Below the pieces are notes generated by a model. The model did not search any database. It was not told the DNA's origin and saw nothing but the letters and a program-made list of their open reading frames with translations. From the NCBI GenBank assembly GCA_964417935.1, contig CAYQKF010000128.1, positions 1-14,166 of the forward strand: a DNA stretch of 14,166 nucleotides, given 5' to 3'. The position numbers and the translations under genes were made by a program. The stretch comes from NIOZ-UU13 sp964417935 (GTDB taxonomy: Bacteria > Planctomycetota > Phycisphaerae > Sedimentisphaerales > Anaerobacaceae). Below, one piece after another: positions 7,269 to 14,166 of the stretch (its first letter is position 1; each line of letters starts with the position of its first letter).

Positions 7269-8576
7269 ATGACAAAAAAGACAATTCTATTTTGCACTAT
7301 TATTACAATATCTGTAACGTCCGTTCCGATATCGGCCACCGACTGGCCTCAATGGCGCGGGCCGTTTTTTAACGGCTCCACCGACGAAAAAAACCTCCCC
7401 CATTCCTGGAGCCAAACCGAAGGCATCGCCTGGGTCAGCCCGCTTCCCGGTCCCAGCGGCGCCACTCCCATTATCTTTAACGACAGAGTGTTTGTCAGTT
7501 CCATGGTTAAAAGAGGACCCGATTTTGTCGCACTGTGCTTCGACGCTCAGAACGGTAAAAAGTTGTGGGAAAAACATATCGGGTCGGATTCTCGCAGATT
7601 ACCCCGCAACAATATGGCATCGCCTTCTGCGGTTACCGACGGCAAATATGTATTTTTCCTATACGGCAGCGGCGACCTTGTCGGCTTTGATTATGAAGGG
7701 AACAAACTATGGTCGCGTAACATTGAAACCGAATACGGTAATCTGGCCCTGCAGTTCGGATATAGTTCCAGCCCGCTGCTTTACCGAAACAAACTCTTCA
7801 TCCTCGCAGTTCGCCGCAACAAACCTTATCAACGACCAGAGGCTGATGCACCTCTCGATTCGTATCTGATGGCGCTTGAGACGCGAACCGGCAAAACTCT
7901 CTGGAAACAGCAGCGACCAACCAACGCATTCGACGAGGGAATGGAAACATACAGTACGCCCATTCCCTTTGTTCGTAACGGGCACGCCGAAATCCTCAAT
8001 ACCGGCGGTGACTTCATCACCGCACACGACCCGGATACCGGAAAAGAATTATGGCGTTTTGAATACCACACAAATAAAGTCAGAGATTCGAGAATAATTC
8101 CTTCTCTTGTCATCGGCGAGGGCCTGATTTTCGGCACCCGACACAAACACGGTGGTGTCTTTGCTCTTCAACCCCCCAATCCTTATAATCCATCTCAGGG
8201 TCACATTGTCTGGGAATTTGACGGCCCATCACCCGATGCCAGCACTCCTCTTTATTATCAGAAGCGCCTGTATGTGCTGAACGGCATCAGGTATGGAAAA
8301 GTCGTAACCTGCCTTGAGCCGAAAACCGGCCGACAAATTTGGCAGGGCAAAATCGGCGGACGCGGTCCCTGGCGCGCCTCACTGACCGGCGCAGATGGAA
8401 AACTTTACTGTATCAATGAAACCGGCGAAATCGTAGTGCTCGCCGCAGGCGGCAATGAATTCAAAATTATCTTCCAGACAAAAATAGAGGAAGGTCCAAT
8501 TCAGTCTTCGATTGCTATCGCTGATGGTCGACTGTTCATCCGTACCGCTAAAAATCTCTACTGCATCGGCAAATAA
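7269..8576 (+). CDS. Exported PQQ-type beta-propeller protein
   Basis: This is a second secreted propeller of the PQQ-binding-like/BamB-like superfamily, 435 aa, clearly shorter than the one at 1228-2754 and not a close copy. A signal peptide covers about 1-23 ('ISA' cleavage), followed by the hallmark 'DWPQWRGPFFNGSTDEKNLP'. Blade motifs recur: 'CFDAQNGKKLWEKHIG', 'GFDYEGNKLWSRNI', 'ALETRTGKTLWKQ', 'AHDPDTGKELWRFEY' and 'CLEPKTGRQIWQGKIGG'. The chain closes with 'IADGRLFIRTAKNLYCIGK'. I see no vicinal cysteine pair and only four cysteines in the mature part. Proteins of this type are abundant in Planctomycetota and are usually annotated as PQQ-binding-like; PQQ binding is not shown, and an adaptor or ligand-binding role is possible. 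The gene lies 70 bases after the reductase gene, with only a weak purine-rich ribosome site. It is the last intact plus-strand gene before the convergent efflux operon. Confidence 0.85.
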   Translation: MTKKTILFCTIITISVTSVPISATDWPQWRGPFFNGSTDEKNLPHSWSQTEGIAWVSPLPGPSGATPIIFNDRVFVSSMVKRGPDFVALCFDAQNGKKLWEKHIGSDSRRLPRNNMASPSAVTDGKYVFFLYGSGDLVGFDYEGNKLWSRNIETEYGNLALQFGYSSSPLLYRNKLFILAVRRNKPYQRPEADAPLDSYLMALETRTGKTLWKQQRPTNAFDEGMETYSTPIPFVRNGHAEILNTGGDFITAHDPDTGKELWRFEYHTNKVRDSRIIPSLVIGEGLIFGTRHKHGGVFALQPPNPYNPSQGHIVWEFDGPSPDASTPLYYQKRLYVLNGIRYGKVVTCLEPKTGRQIWQGKIGGRGPWRASLTGADGKLYCINETGEIVVLAAGGNEFKIIFQTKIEEGPIQSSIAIADGRLFIRTAKNLYCIGK

Positions 8577-8584
8577 CAACTTTT

Positions 8585-8803
8585 TTTGTTATTAGCAAAC
8601 ACGGGGGCTGCGACTGGTCGGCTGCCTGCACGGTTGAGAAAGACCGCTGGTTTGCAGAAATGGCTATCCCAATCGGCAATATGCTCTTTGACCGAAAGGA
8701 CGCAGTTACCTGGGGCGTTAATTTCTACCGTGACATATCGCGTGGTTTTTGGCTATCGAGAGTAATGGATTCAGCGCCTGCCGATGAGATACCCCTGCGT
8801 TGA
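8585..8803 (+). pseudogene. CBM9-like domain protein, C-terminal remnant
   Basis: In the frame of codon 8612, the plus strand encodes 'DWSAACTVEKDRWFAEMAIP' and then 'TWGVNFYRD', ending at the TGA 8801-8803. The pattern (W-AA-VE-DRW-AE-AIP, then WG-NF-R) matches the end of family-9 carbohydrate-binding-like domains (Pfam06452), including the N-terminal module of DUF5916 proteins. No start codon with a ribosome site is available: upstream the frame runs into a T-rich stretch and the end of the second propeller gene, which is in another frame. The piece is therefore a remnant, probably left by a deletion. Its last 79 bases are antisense to the final 26 codons of the TolC-like gene. The domain match is by eye on about 45 residues. 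Confidence 0.55.
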
Positions 8804-10377
8804 AGCAAGGAGCCTTCCAATCCGTAAAGAGAAACCAGAGCCTTTAGATAATTAGCGAAAGCCTGTATTTCGGCAATCTGACTGGCAAGAAGGTCCCGCT
8901 GGGCCTGGGCAACGAGCAATGAAGTGGATTTGCCCACCCTGAATTTTTCGGTTTCGGTGCGGAGTTTTTCCTCCTGGAAATTACGGGTGGCGGCCGTTGC
9001 GGCAATTTGTTCGCCGGCACGTGTTGCCTCAATGTAAGCGGAGCGAACGTCGACCTGTACAAGCTGGGTGAGATTTTTTAAGGCTTCGAGTAACTGCTGC
9101 CTGCCGATAACAGCCCGACTGTGCCGGGCACGAGCGCCTCGACTTATCGGAGGATATTCAAATATAAGACCGCCGGTAACATCGTAACTATCACCAAATA
9201 TATTATTTGCGGAACTATTGAAGGTATCCGCATAGCCTGTCTTGCCAAACGCAATAAAGAAATCCATCTTAGGAAGAAGCCCGTTTTTGGTTTTTATCAC
9301 TTCCAGATCACCTTGTTGTATCTGTAGTCGGGCCTGATTCAGGTCCGGACGCATTTTCAGCGCAACCTGGACATGCTGTTCGACATTATCAAGTTCAATG
9401 CTCGGCAAGGCAGTCTCGTATTCAAGAATAATGTCCCTGTTCCAATTAACATTCTCTGACGGGTTCAGCAGCCGCAGCAGATTCAAACGTTCCTTGGCAA
9501 GGTCACTTCGTGCATTTATGAGGTTTTCCCGCCTGAGCGCAACTTCGGCCTGTGCAGCAGCCAGTTCGGTCTCGGCAAGTTTTCCAATCTTGATTCGTTC
9601 CTGAGCTTCGGCCATCTGCTTTTCGGCGAGGCTGAGCGAGTTGGTATAAATTTCAATTTGTCTTTGAGCGAGGGCGTAATCCCAGAACTTTGATTCAACT
9701 TCTTCGAGGACAATCTCGGTAAAGCCACGCAACTCGTACTGTGATATGAGTGTACCAAGTCTGGCCTGATGCACGCGTGCCAAATTAGCACGGATATCCA
9801 TCCCTTGCAGAAGCGCCTGAGTAACACCGACTCCAAGGCGAGTGGCCGTGAATGTATCGCTATATAGAGATGAGTCCATATAACTTGTACTACCCTGAAG
9901 CTCAAGAGCGGTGCCGGTGGGCAAAAGTGTACCCAGCGAAATCAAGCCTGTAACAGCATCCACAATTTGACTTTCAGTACTGGAGCCGGCTCGGGACAGT
10001 CTATCAGCGACAGTTCTTCTGTTGGATACTTCGGCGCCAAGAATTGGATCAAATATCGCAAGCTCCTCCTTTTCAAACGTACGGCTTATCTCAGGATTCA
10101 TTCTTTCGACAACAAGCGACCGGTTGTTTTCCATAGCGAGAAGAATCGCCCTTTGGATACCTATTTTGAGAGGGCCTTTGGTCAGAGTAGCACTGTTTGC
10201 GTCAACAGGTTTTTGCACGGGAAGCTTTTGTTGATACTGTGGTAAATCGCCTTCGGTTTTGGGCCCGATATAATCGGAGTAAGGTTCGGGATCGAGTGAC
10301 AAACATGAGGACAGCAAGACGGCCTTAACAACTAATATCATGCCACAAAATATAGTGGTTGAATTTTTAATAAACAT
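8725..10377 (-). CDS. TolC-like outer-membrane efflux lipoprotein
   Basis: This is the outer-membrane factor of a tripartite efflux system, 550 aa, forming the exit duct across the outer membrane with the RND pump and fusion protein encoded upstream. A lipoprotein signal ends in the lipobox 'LSSC', so C25 would be lipidated. Two outer-membrane-efflux-protein (Pfam02321) repeats follow, about 75-280 and 300-520, each with long amphipathic helices, e.g. 'SLAEKQMAEAQERIKIGKLA' and 'FRVGKSTSLLVAQAQRDLLA'. The family-like part ends at about residue 524 ('SLYGLEGSLL'). Residues 525-550 are antisense to the CBM9-like remnant and are probably not ancestral. The start lies 14 bases after the RND stop, with only a weak AAAAG ribosome site, so translational coupling is likely. 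An ATG at codon 13 would also keep a shorter lipoprotein signal. The exported substrate is unknown. Confidence 0.9.
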   Translation of the reverse strand: MFIKNSTTIFCGMILVVKAVLLSSCLSLDPEPYSDYIGPKTEGDLPQYQQKLPVQKPVDANSATLTKGPLKIGIQRAILLAMENNRSLVVERMNPEISRTFEKEELAIFDPILGAEVSNRRTVADRLSRAGSSTESQIVDAVTGLISLGTLLPTGTALELQGSTSYMDSSLYSDTFTATRLGVGVTQALLQGMDIRANLARVHQARLGTLISQYELRGFTEIVLEEVESKFWDYALAQRQIEIYTNSLSLAEKQMAEAQERIKIGKLAETELAAAQAEVALRRENLINARSDLAKERLNLLRLLNPSENVNWNRDIILEYETALPSIELDNVEQHVQVALKMRPDLNQARLQIQQGDLEVIKTKNGLLPKMDFFIAFGKTGYADTFNSSANNIFGDSYDVTGGLIFEYPPISRGARARHSRAVIGRQQLLEALKNLTQLVQVDVRSAYIEATRAGEQIAATAATRNFQEEKLRTETEKFRVGKSTSLLVAQAQRDLLASQIAEIQAFANYLKALVSLYGLEGSLLQRRGISSAGAESITLDSQKPRDMSR

Positions 10378-10391
10378 CTTTTCAATCGCCG

Positions 10392-13300
10392 TTAATTTGA
10401 AATATTTTCCGTATCACTTTTATCGCTGGATATTGCGCCGGGGCTGCGGCGTTCAAAAATAGAATAGACAACAGGGACAAATACGAGTGTAATCAACGTA
10501 GAGCTTAGCAAACCTCCGATGACGGCTCTTGCCATGGGAGCCTGAGCTTCGCCCCCCTCGCCGAGGCCAAGGGCCAAAGGCACCAGGGCGGTAATAGTTG
10601 TCATTGCAGTCATAAGAATCGGCCGGAGGCGTCTTCGGCCTGCTTCTTCTATAGCGTCTCGAATCGGCATAGAGGCTTTGCGACGCAGCAGGTTGGTATG
10701 GTCGACAAGAAGAATCGCATTGTTGACGACAATTCCTCCGAGCATAATGCAACCGATGAAAGACTGAACATTAAAAGTTGTACCCGTGAGGAAAAGCATC
10801 AGAATAACTCCTATCGCGGCCAGCGGCACGGAAAACATGACAACGAAGGGGTCGCGTAAAGACTCATACTGGCAGGCCATCACCATATAAACCAGCACCA
10901 GAGCCAGAACGCAGCTGAACAAGAGTTCGCGAAATGACTTCTGTTGCTCTTCATAATCACCACCGAAGGTGATATTAAAATCTGCCGGTACAGGGACGCT
11001 TCGCAGTAGTCTATGTATGTCCGAGAGAACCGAGCCCATATCCCTTCCGCTTACGTCGGCCGAGACGCTGGTGATGCGTTCCTGGTCTTTTCGCTCGATC
11101 AGCACGGGGCCGCTTCGAGGACCCACAGTTACGACATTCCTGAGGACGACGGGCTCGCCGTCCGAGTTTGTTATCGTCAAATCGAGAATGTCTCTGAGAT
11201 CCATCTGCTCTGCGTCCCGGAGCTTCACAAGAATTGCATATTCGTCTCCTGCCTGGCGATAGTATCCGGCCCTTGTTCCTGAAATGATAGTTTGAAGGGC
11301 ATTTGCTATCTTTGAAACGGTCAGTTTCATATCGGCGGCTTTCTGGCGATCAATAAGAACAAGCTCTTCGGGGCTGCCCGACTCCCGGCTGATTCGAGCA
11401 TCTGTAATCCCTTCGACCGATTCGACAATTTCTTTGACCTGTGCGGCCAGTATATCCGCCATCTGAAGGTCGTGACCCCGGACTTCAACCTGCACTCTGT
11501 CAGCCCCCGATGTGGCCAAGCGGAATATGAACAGCCCCCCGCCGGCGCGGGTTCGGACAATCATCCCCGGTATTTTGCTCAGCTCGCCGCGCAGCTCGTC
11601 AGCAATCTGCTCACTCGATCTTGTTCGCTCGGACTGAGGCTTCAGTGAGATGCGGACACTGCCGGTATGGCCGCCCGATCCGTGCCATCGAGATCCGCCA
11701 ACACTCGTTACCGTGCTCTTTATTTCAGGCACAGATTCGTTGACGATTTTCTCGATGACCTTGAATTTTTCATCCAGCAGATTCAGCCTGGTACCGACCT
11801 GCATCTCGGCTTCGACCCGGACCTCGCCCTCATCCGTGCTGGGCATCAGCTCGACGCCGACATACGGTGTGAGCATTAGGCTTGCAGTCAGGAGCAGGAC
11901 TGCAATAACCACGACGAAGGCACGGTTTGCCAGAGCGAAATGCAGGAGTTTCTTGTAGCCGTCCTCCAGAGCTTTGAAGAATTGCCCGCTGATTTCGAAT
12001 ACCCGCCCCCCAAAAGTGTGCTTGAACCTTTTATCGCTCGACGCGGAGGGAAGGATACGGGCAGAAAGCATAGGGACTACCGTAAGGGCCACCGCGAGAG
12101 AGCACAAGAGCGAGAAACTGACAACGATTGAGAGCTGCTTGAACATTACGCCTGACATGCCTCTTACAAAGACCAGCGGCAGAAAAACCACCATCGTAGT
12201 CAGCGTGCTCGCGATAACGGCAGCGGTGACTTCCTCGGCACCATTGACGGCGGCACGTTCCAGCAATTCACCTGATTCCCGCATACGAAAGATGTTCTCG
12301 AGTACGACAATTGCATTATCAACGAGCATGCCGATTCCAAGGGCAAGGCCGCCGAGTGTCATGATGTTGAGAGTGCAATTACCAAAGTACAAAAGGGCAA
12401 AAGTCGCAATGATCGAGACCGGGATAGCGGTGGCGATAACGATTGTACTGCGGAAATTGCGAAGAAACAGAAGCAGCACAACGACGGCAAGTAAGCCTCC
12501 ATAAATCGCAGAAGTACCGACATTGGTGATGGAACGCACAATATAATCGGATGTGTTGATGATGGGTATAATCTTTATCTGCGGTATGTCGCGGTTGATG
12601 CGCTCGAGCTCGGCAAGTGCACCGCGTGCAACATCAACGGTATTTTTGCCGGACTGCTTATAGACGGAGAGCCATATTCCCGGTACGCCATCGACTCGGA
12701 CAATCCTCGTGATTTTTTGCCACGAATCCTCCACGAGGGCGATTTCCCTCAAATGTATGGGCGCGCCGTGCCTGATGGCGATCACGGTATCCTGAAGTTG
12801 TTTGAGGTCGGTGTATTCGCCGGGTGTTCTGACGGTAATCTCGAAATTGCCTTTCTCGATCGTGCCGGCGGGGATGTTTACGTTTCCCTCCCGTATGCGC
12901 GAGATAATGGATTCGAGCGGTATAGCCAGCGCGTTTATCTTGGCCGGGTCAAGACTAACGTGTATCTCGCGATCAAGACCTCCCCGGATATTGACAGCGG
13001 CCACGCCGGGAACACGCTCAAGCCGATATTGCACCTGGTTTTCAATAATCTGCCGGGTCTGGACGGGGTCCAGGTTGCTGGAGGCGCCAAGGCTCAATAT
13101 CGAGAAGCTGGCGAGATCGTATTTTCGAAGTGTGGGTCGCTCAGCGTCGTCGGGTAAATGGTCGATAATGCGGTCCAGGCGGTCACGGATATCGTTCGCG
13201 GCGGCGTCTAAGTCCGTTCCCCAGGCAAAAGTCACCCTAACTGTGCCTTGGCCCTCAACCGAAACCGAGGTCAGTTCTTCGACCCCTGGTACAGCACTGA

Positions 13301-13511
13301 CGGCCTGTTCGATCGGCCGGGTTATGAGTTCCTCGATCTCCTCGGGGCCGGCGTTTTCGTAAGCACAGGAAATGCTGAGAGTCGGGTATGAAATATCCGG
13401 CATAAGGTCGATAGGAAGTCTTAATAGCGAGATAGCGCCAAGGAGGACTACAATCAAAACCACCATAATCGTGAATATCGGGCGGTGGACGGCAAAGCGT
13501 GAGATTCTCAT
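10392..13511 (-). CDS. RND efflux pump, HAE1 (AcrB-type) inner-membrane transporter
   Basis: This is a full-length RND permease, 1039 aa, the usual size for the hydrophobe/amphiphile efflux family. It uses the proton gradient to export compounds from the periplasm or inner membrane through the TolC-like partner. TM1 is at about 10-30 ('FTIMVVLIVVLLGAISLL'), followed by the typical 'LPIDLMPDISYPTLSIS' entry. A TM cluster lies at about 335-490, a second-half TM1 equivalent at about 530-550, and a last cluster at about 863-1020. In TM4 the motif is 'LGIGMLVDNAIVVLENI': D398 aligns with AcrB D407, while N399 stands at AcrB D408. In TM10 'GIVVNNAILLVD' has N930 where AcrB has K940. The proton relay is therefore of the simplified form seen in many HAE1 members outside Enterobacteria. 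The start overlaps the fusion-protein stop (ATGA), with a strong AGGAG ribosome site seven bases upstream. Drug, lipid or other substrates cannot be told apart from sequence. Confidence 0.95.
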   Translation of the reverse strand: MRISRFAVHRPIFTIMVVLIVVLLGAISLLRLPIDLMPDISYPTLSISCAYENAGPEEIEELITRPIEQAVSAVPGVEELTSVSVEGQGTVRVTFAWGTDLDAAANDIRDRLDRIIDHLPDDAERPTLRKYDLASFSILSLGASSNLDPVQTRQIIENQVQYRLERVPGVAAVNIRGGLDREIHVSLDPAKINALAIPLESIISRIREGNVNIPAGTIEKGNFEITVRTPGEYTDLKQLQDTVIAIRHGAPIHLREIALVEDSWQKITRIVRVDGVPGIWLSVYKQSGKNTVDVARGALAELERINRDIPQIKIIPIINTSDYIVRSITNVGTSAIYGGLLAVVVLLLFLRNFRSTIVIATAIPVSIIATFALLYFGNCTLNIMTLGGLALGIGMLVDNAIVVLENIFRMRESGELLERAAVNGAEEVTAAVIASTLTTMVVFLPLVFVRGMSGVMFKQLSIVVSFSLLCSLAVALTVVPMLSARILPSASSDKRFKHTFGGRVFEISGQFFKALEDGYKKLLHFALANRAFVVVIAVLLLTASLMLTPYVGVELMPSTDEGEVRVEAEMQVGTRLNLLDEKFKVIEKIVNESVPEIKSTVTSVGGSRWHGSGGHTGSVRISLKPQSERTRSSEQIADELRGELSKIPGMIVRTRAGGGLFIFRLATSGADRVQVEVRGHDLQMADILAAQVKEIVESVEGITDARISRESGSPEELVLIDRQKAADMKLTVSKIANALQTIISGTRAGYYRQAGDEYAILVKLRDAEQMDLRDILDLTITNSDGEPVVLRNVVTVGPRSGPVLIERKDQERITSVSADVSGRDMGSVLSDIHRLLRSVPVPADFNITFGGDYEEQQKSFRELLFSCVLALVLVYMVMACQYESLRDPFVVMFSVPLAAIGVILMLFLTGTTFNVQSFIGCIMLGGIVVNNAILLVDHTNLLRRKASMPIRDAIEEAGRRRLRPILMTAMTTITALVPLALGLGEGGEAQAPMARAVIGGLLSSTLITLVFVPVVYSIFERRSPGAISSDKSDTENISN

Positions 13512-14166
13512 CGCGAATCTCCTGACCTGGCATTGACCGAAGCCGAATTAGATTTAATGTCCATATTTTGAGGAACCTTTTCCGAGTCTTTCTTCCCGGG
13601 CAGCATAATATCTGAGCCATCCTCGAGAAGATGATTACCCATAGTGACCACCAAACCTGAAATATTTGGTGCTCTTACCTCAACTAATTCGCCGTTTATG
13701 ATACCTGTTGTTACGGGAACAAAACGAGCCTTGAGAGCGCTCGTGTCGGCAATAAAAATCCCTTCTTTGCCCTCTCTTCTGACCAGAGCAGCGAACGGAA
13801 TCAGCGTGGCGTTATCATGCCTGGCGAACTCGATTCGGGACCTTACAAACATTCCCGGCTTGAGCAGCTGTTCAGGATTCGGGACTTCTATTTCCACTCT
13901 GGCCTGACGGGAGCTTTCTTTGAGAAGCGGCGCTATGCGGACAACACTGCCGGTAAAAGTTTTATCGGGATAGGCATCGGTAGTGACAACAGACTGTTGA
14001 CCTACCTCGACTTTTTGGTAGTCCCTTTCAATGACGTAAACCACTGCGGTCAATGGGTTGTTTTCGAGAATGGAAACAATAGGCTCATTCACCTGCAGCA
14101 GCGCTCCCTCGTCCACAAATCTTTCACCGACAACTCTGGTCTGGTCGCCGTTTTCCCAGAACGCCT
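13508..14166 (-). CDS. RND membrane-fusion protein, HlyD/AcrA type (5' end outside the window)
   Basis: This is the periplasmic adaptor linking the RND pump to the TolC-like duct. Only the C-terminal 218 residues are inside the window; the frame is open to the right edge. A GTG at 14116 is an internal valine in 'VGERFVDEGALLQVNEPIVS', which is the second half of the lipoyl/barrel-sandwich region, so it is not the start. The beta-barrel follows ('TAVVYVIERDYQKVEVGQ' and 'KTFTGSVVRIAPLLKESSRQ', then 'LLKPGMFVRSRIEF'). After it comes the membrane-proximal domain ('ATLIPFAALVRREGKEGIFI' to 'VVTMGNHLLEDGSDIMLPG'). The last 25 or so residues are polar and low in complexity, probably flexible. The stop overlaps the RND start by 4 bases, so the order is fusion protein, pump, outer-membrane factor. 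The signal peptide or lipobox, helical hairpin and promoter must lie beyond the right edge. Confidence 0.92.
   Translation of the reverse strand, partial: AFWENGDQTRVVGERFVDEGALLQVNEPIVSILENNPLTAVVYVIERDYQKVEVGQQSVVTTDAYPDKTFTGSVVRIAPLLKESSRQARVEIEVPNPEQLLKPGMFVRSRIEFARHDNATLIPFAALVRREGKEGIFIADTSALKARFVPVTTGIINGELVEVRAPNISGLVVTMGNHLLEDGSDIMLPGKKDSEKVPQNMDIKSNSASVNARSGDSR

Noticed and set aside
8572..8593. Inverted repeat AATAACAA / TTGTTATT with a T-rich loop at the stop of the second propeller gene, considered as a terminator.
   Set aside because: The stem has a single G-C pair and no U-run after it; the T-run is in the loop. It overlaps the stop codon and is too weak to call.
11974..12504. 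Plus-strand open frames (up to 186 codons, also at 12802-13362) opposite the RND gene.
   Set aside because: They are antisense to a full-length conserved transporter and have low-complexity S/T/R-rich translations typical of shadow frames.

Overview
The window looks like chromosome from a polysaccharide-degrading, Gram-negative-type bacterium, most likely of the Planctomycetota (Phycisphaerae/Sedimentisphaerales-like), with Verrucomicrobiota or Lentisphaerota as alternatives. This is inferred from gene style: secreted PQQ-type beta-propellers beginning 'DWPQWRGP' or 'QPQWG', a DUF5060-DUF4038 glycosidase, an exported GH28 enzyme, a Tat-exported aldo/keto reductase and an RHS core remnant. No rRNA, tRNA, CRISPR array or intact transposase gene was seen.

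Layout. (1) 101-1060, minus strand: the last part of an RHS-repeat protein whose front is missing. Its frame stays open to 1060 but has no ATG, GTG or TTG before 844, and short, roughly inverted motifs lie at both edges (115-126 and 1072-1082). (2) 1228-8576, plus strand: five exported proteins in a row. They are a cysteine-rich PQQ-type propeller, a DUF5060/DUF4038 (GH140-like) glycosidase, a GH28 polygalacturonase-family enzyme, a Tat-signal aldo/keto reductase, and a second PQQ-type propeller. The first three are 25-29 bases apart and look like one operon. The gap between GH28 and the reductase carries a pair of dRS3-like hairpin repeats in inverted orientation. (3) 8585-8803, plus strand: a startless fragment resembling the end of a family-9 carbohydrate-binding (CBM9-like) protein, lying antisense to the last codons of the efflux outer-membrane gene. 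(4) 8725-14166, minus strand: an RND efflux operon read from the right edge leftwards. It holds a membrane-fusion protein (5' end outside the window), an HAE1-type RND pump whose start overlaps the previous stop by 4 bases, and a TolC-like outer-membrane lipoprotein.

How it may work together: GH28 cuts galacturonan-type backbones and the DUF4038 enzyme may remove side-chain sugars, so the plus-strand block reads as a small pectin-degradation locus. It has no SusCD pair, transporter or regulator inside the window. The propellers and the reductase are exported partners of unknown exact role. The RND operon is an independent tripartite exporter that converges on this block.

I see no clearly new defence or mobile system. 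The best leads are the truncated RHS remnant with its flanking motifs, the CBM9-like remnant that seems to supply the antisense of the TolC-like tail, and the hairpin pair with three compensated base-pair changes.
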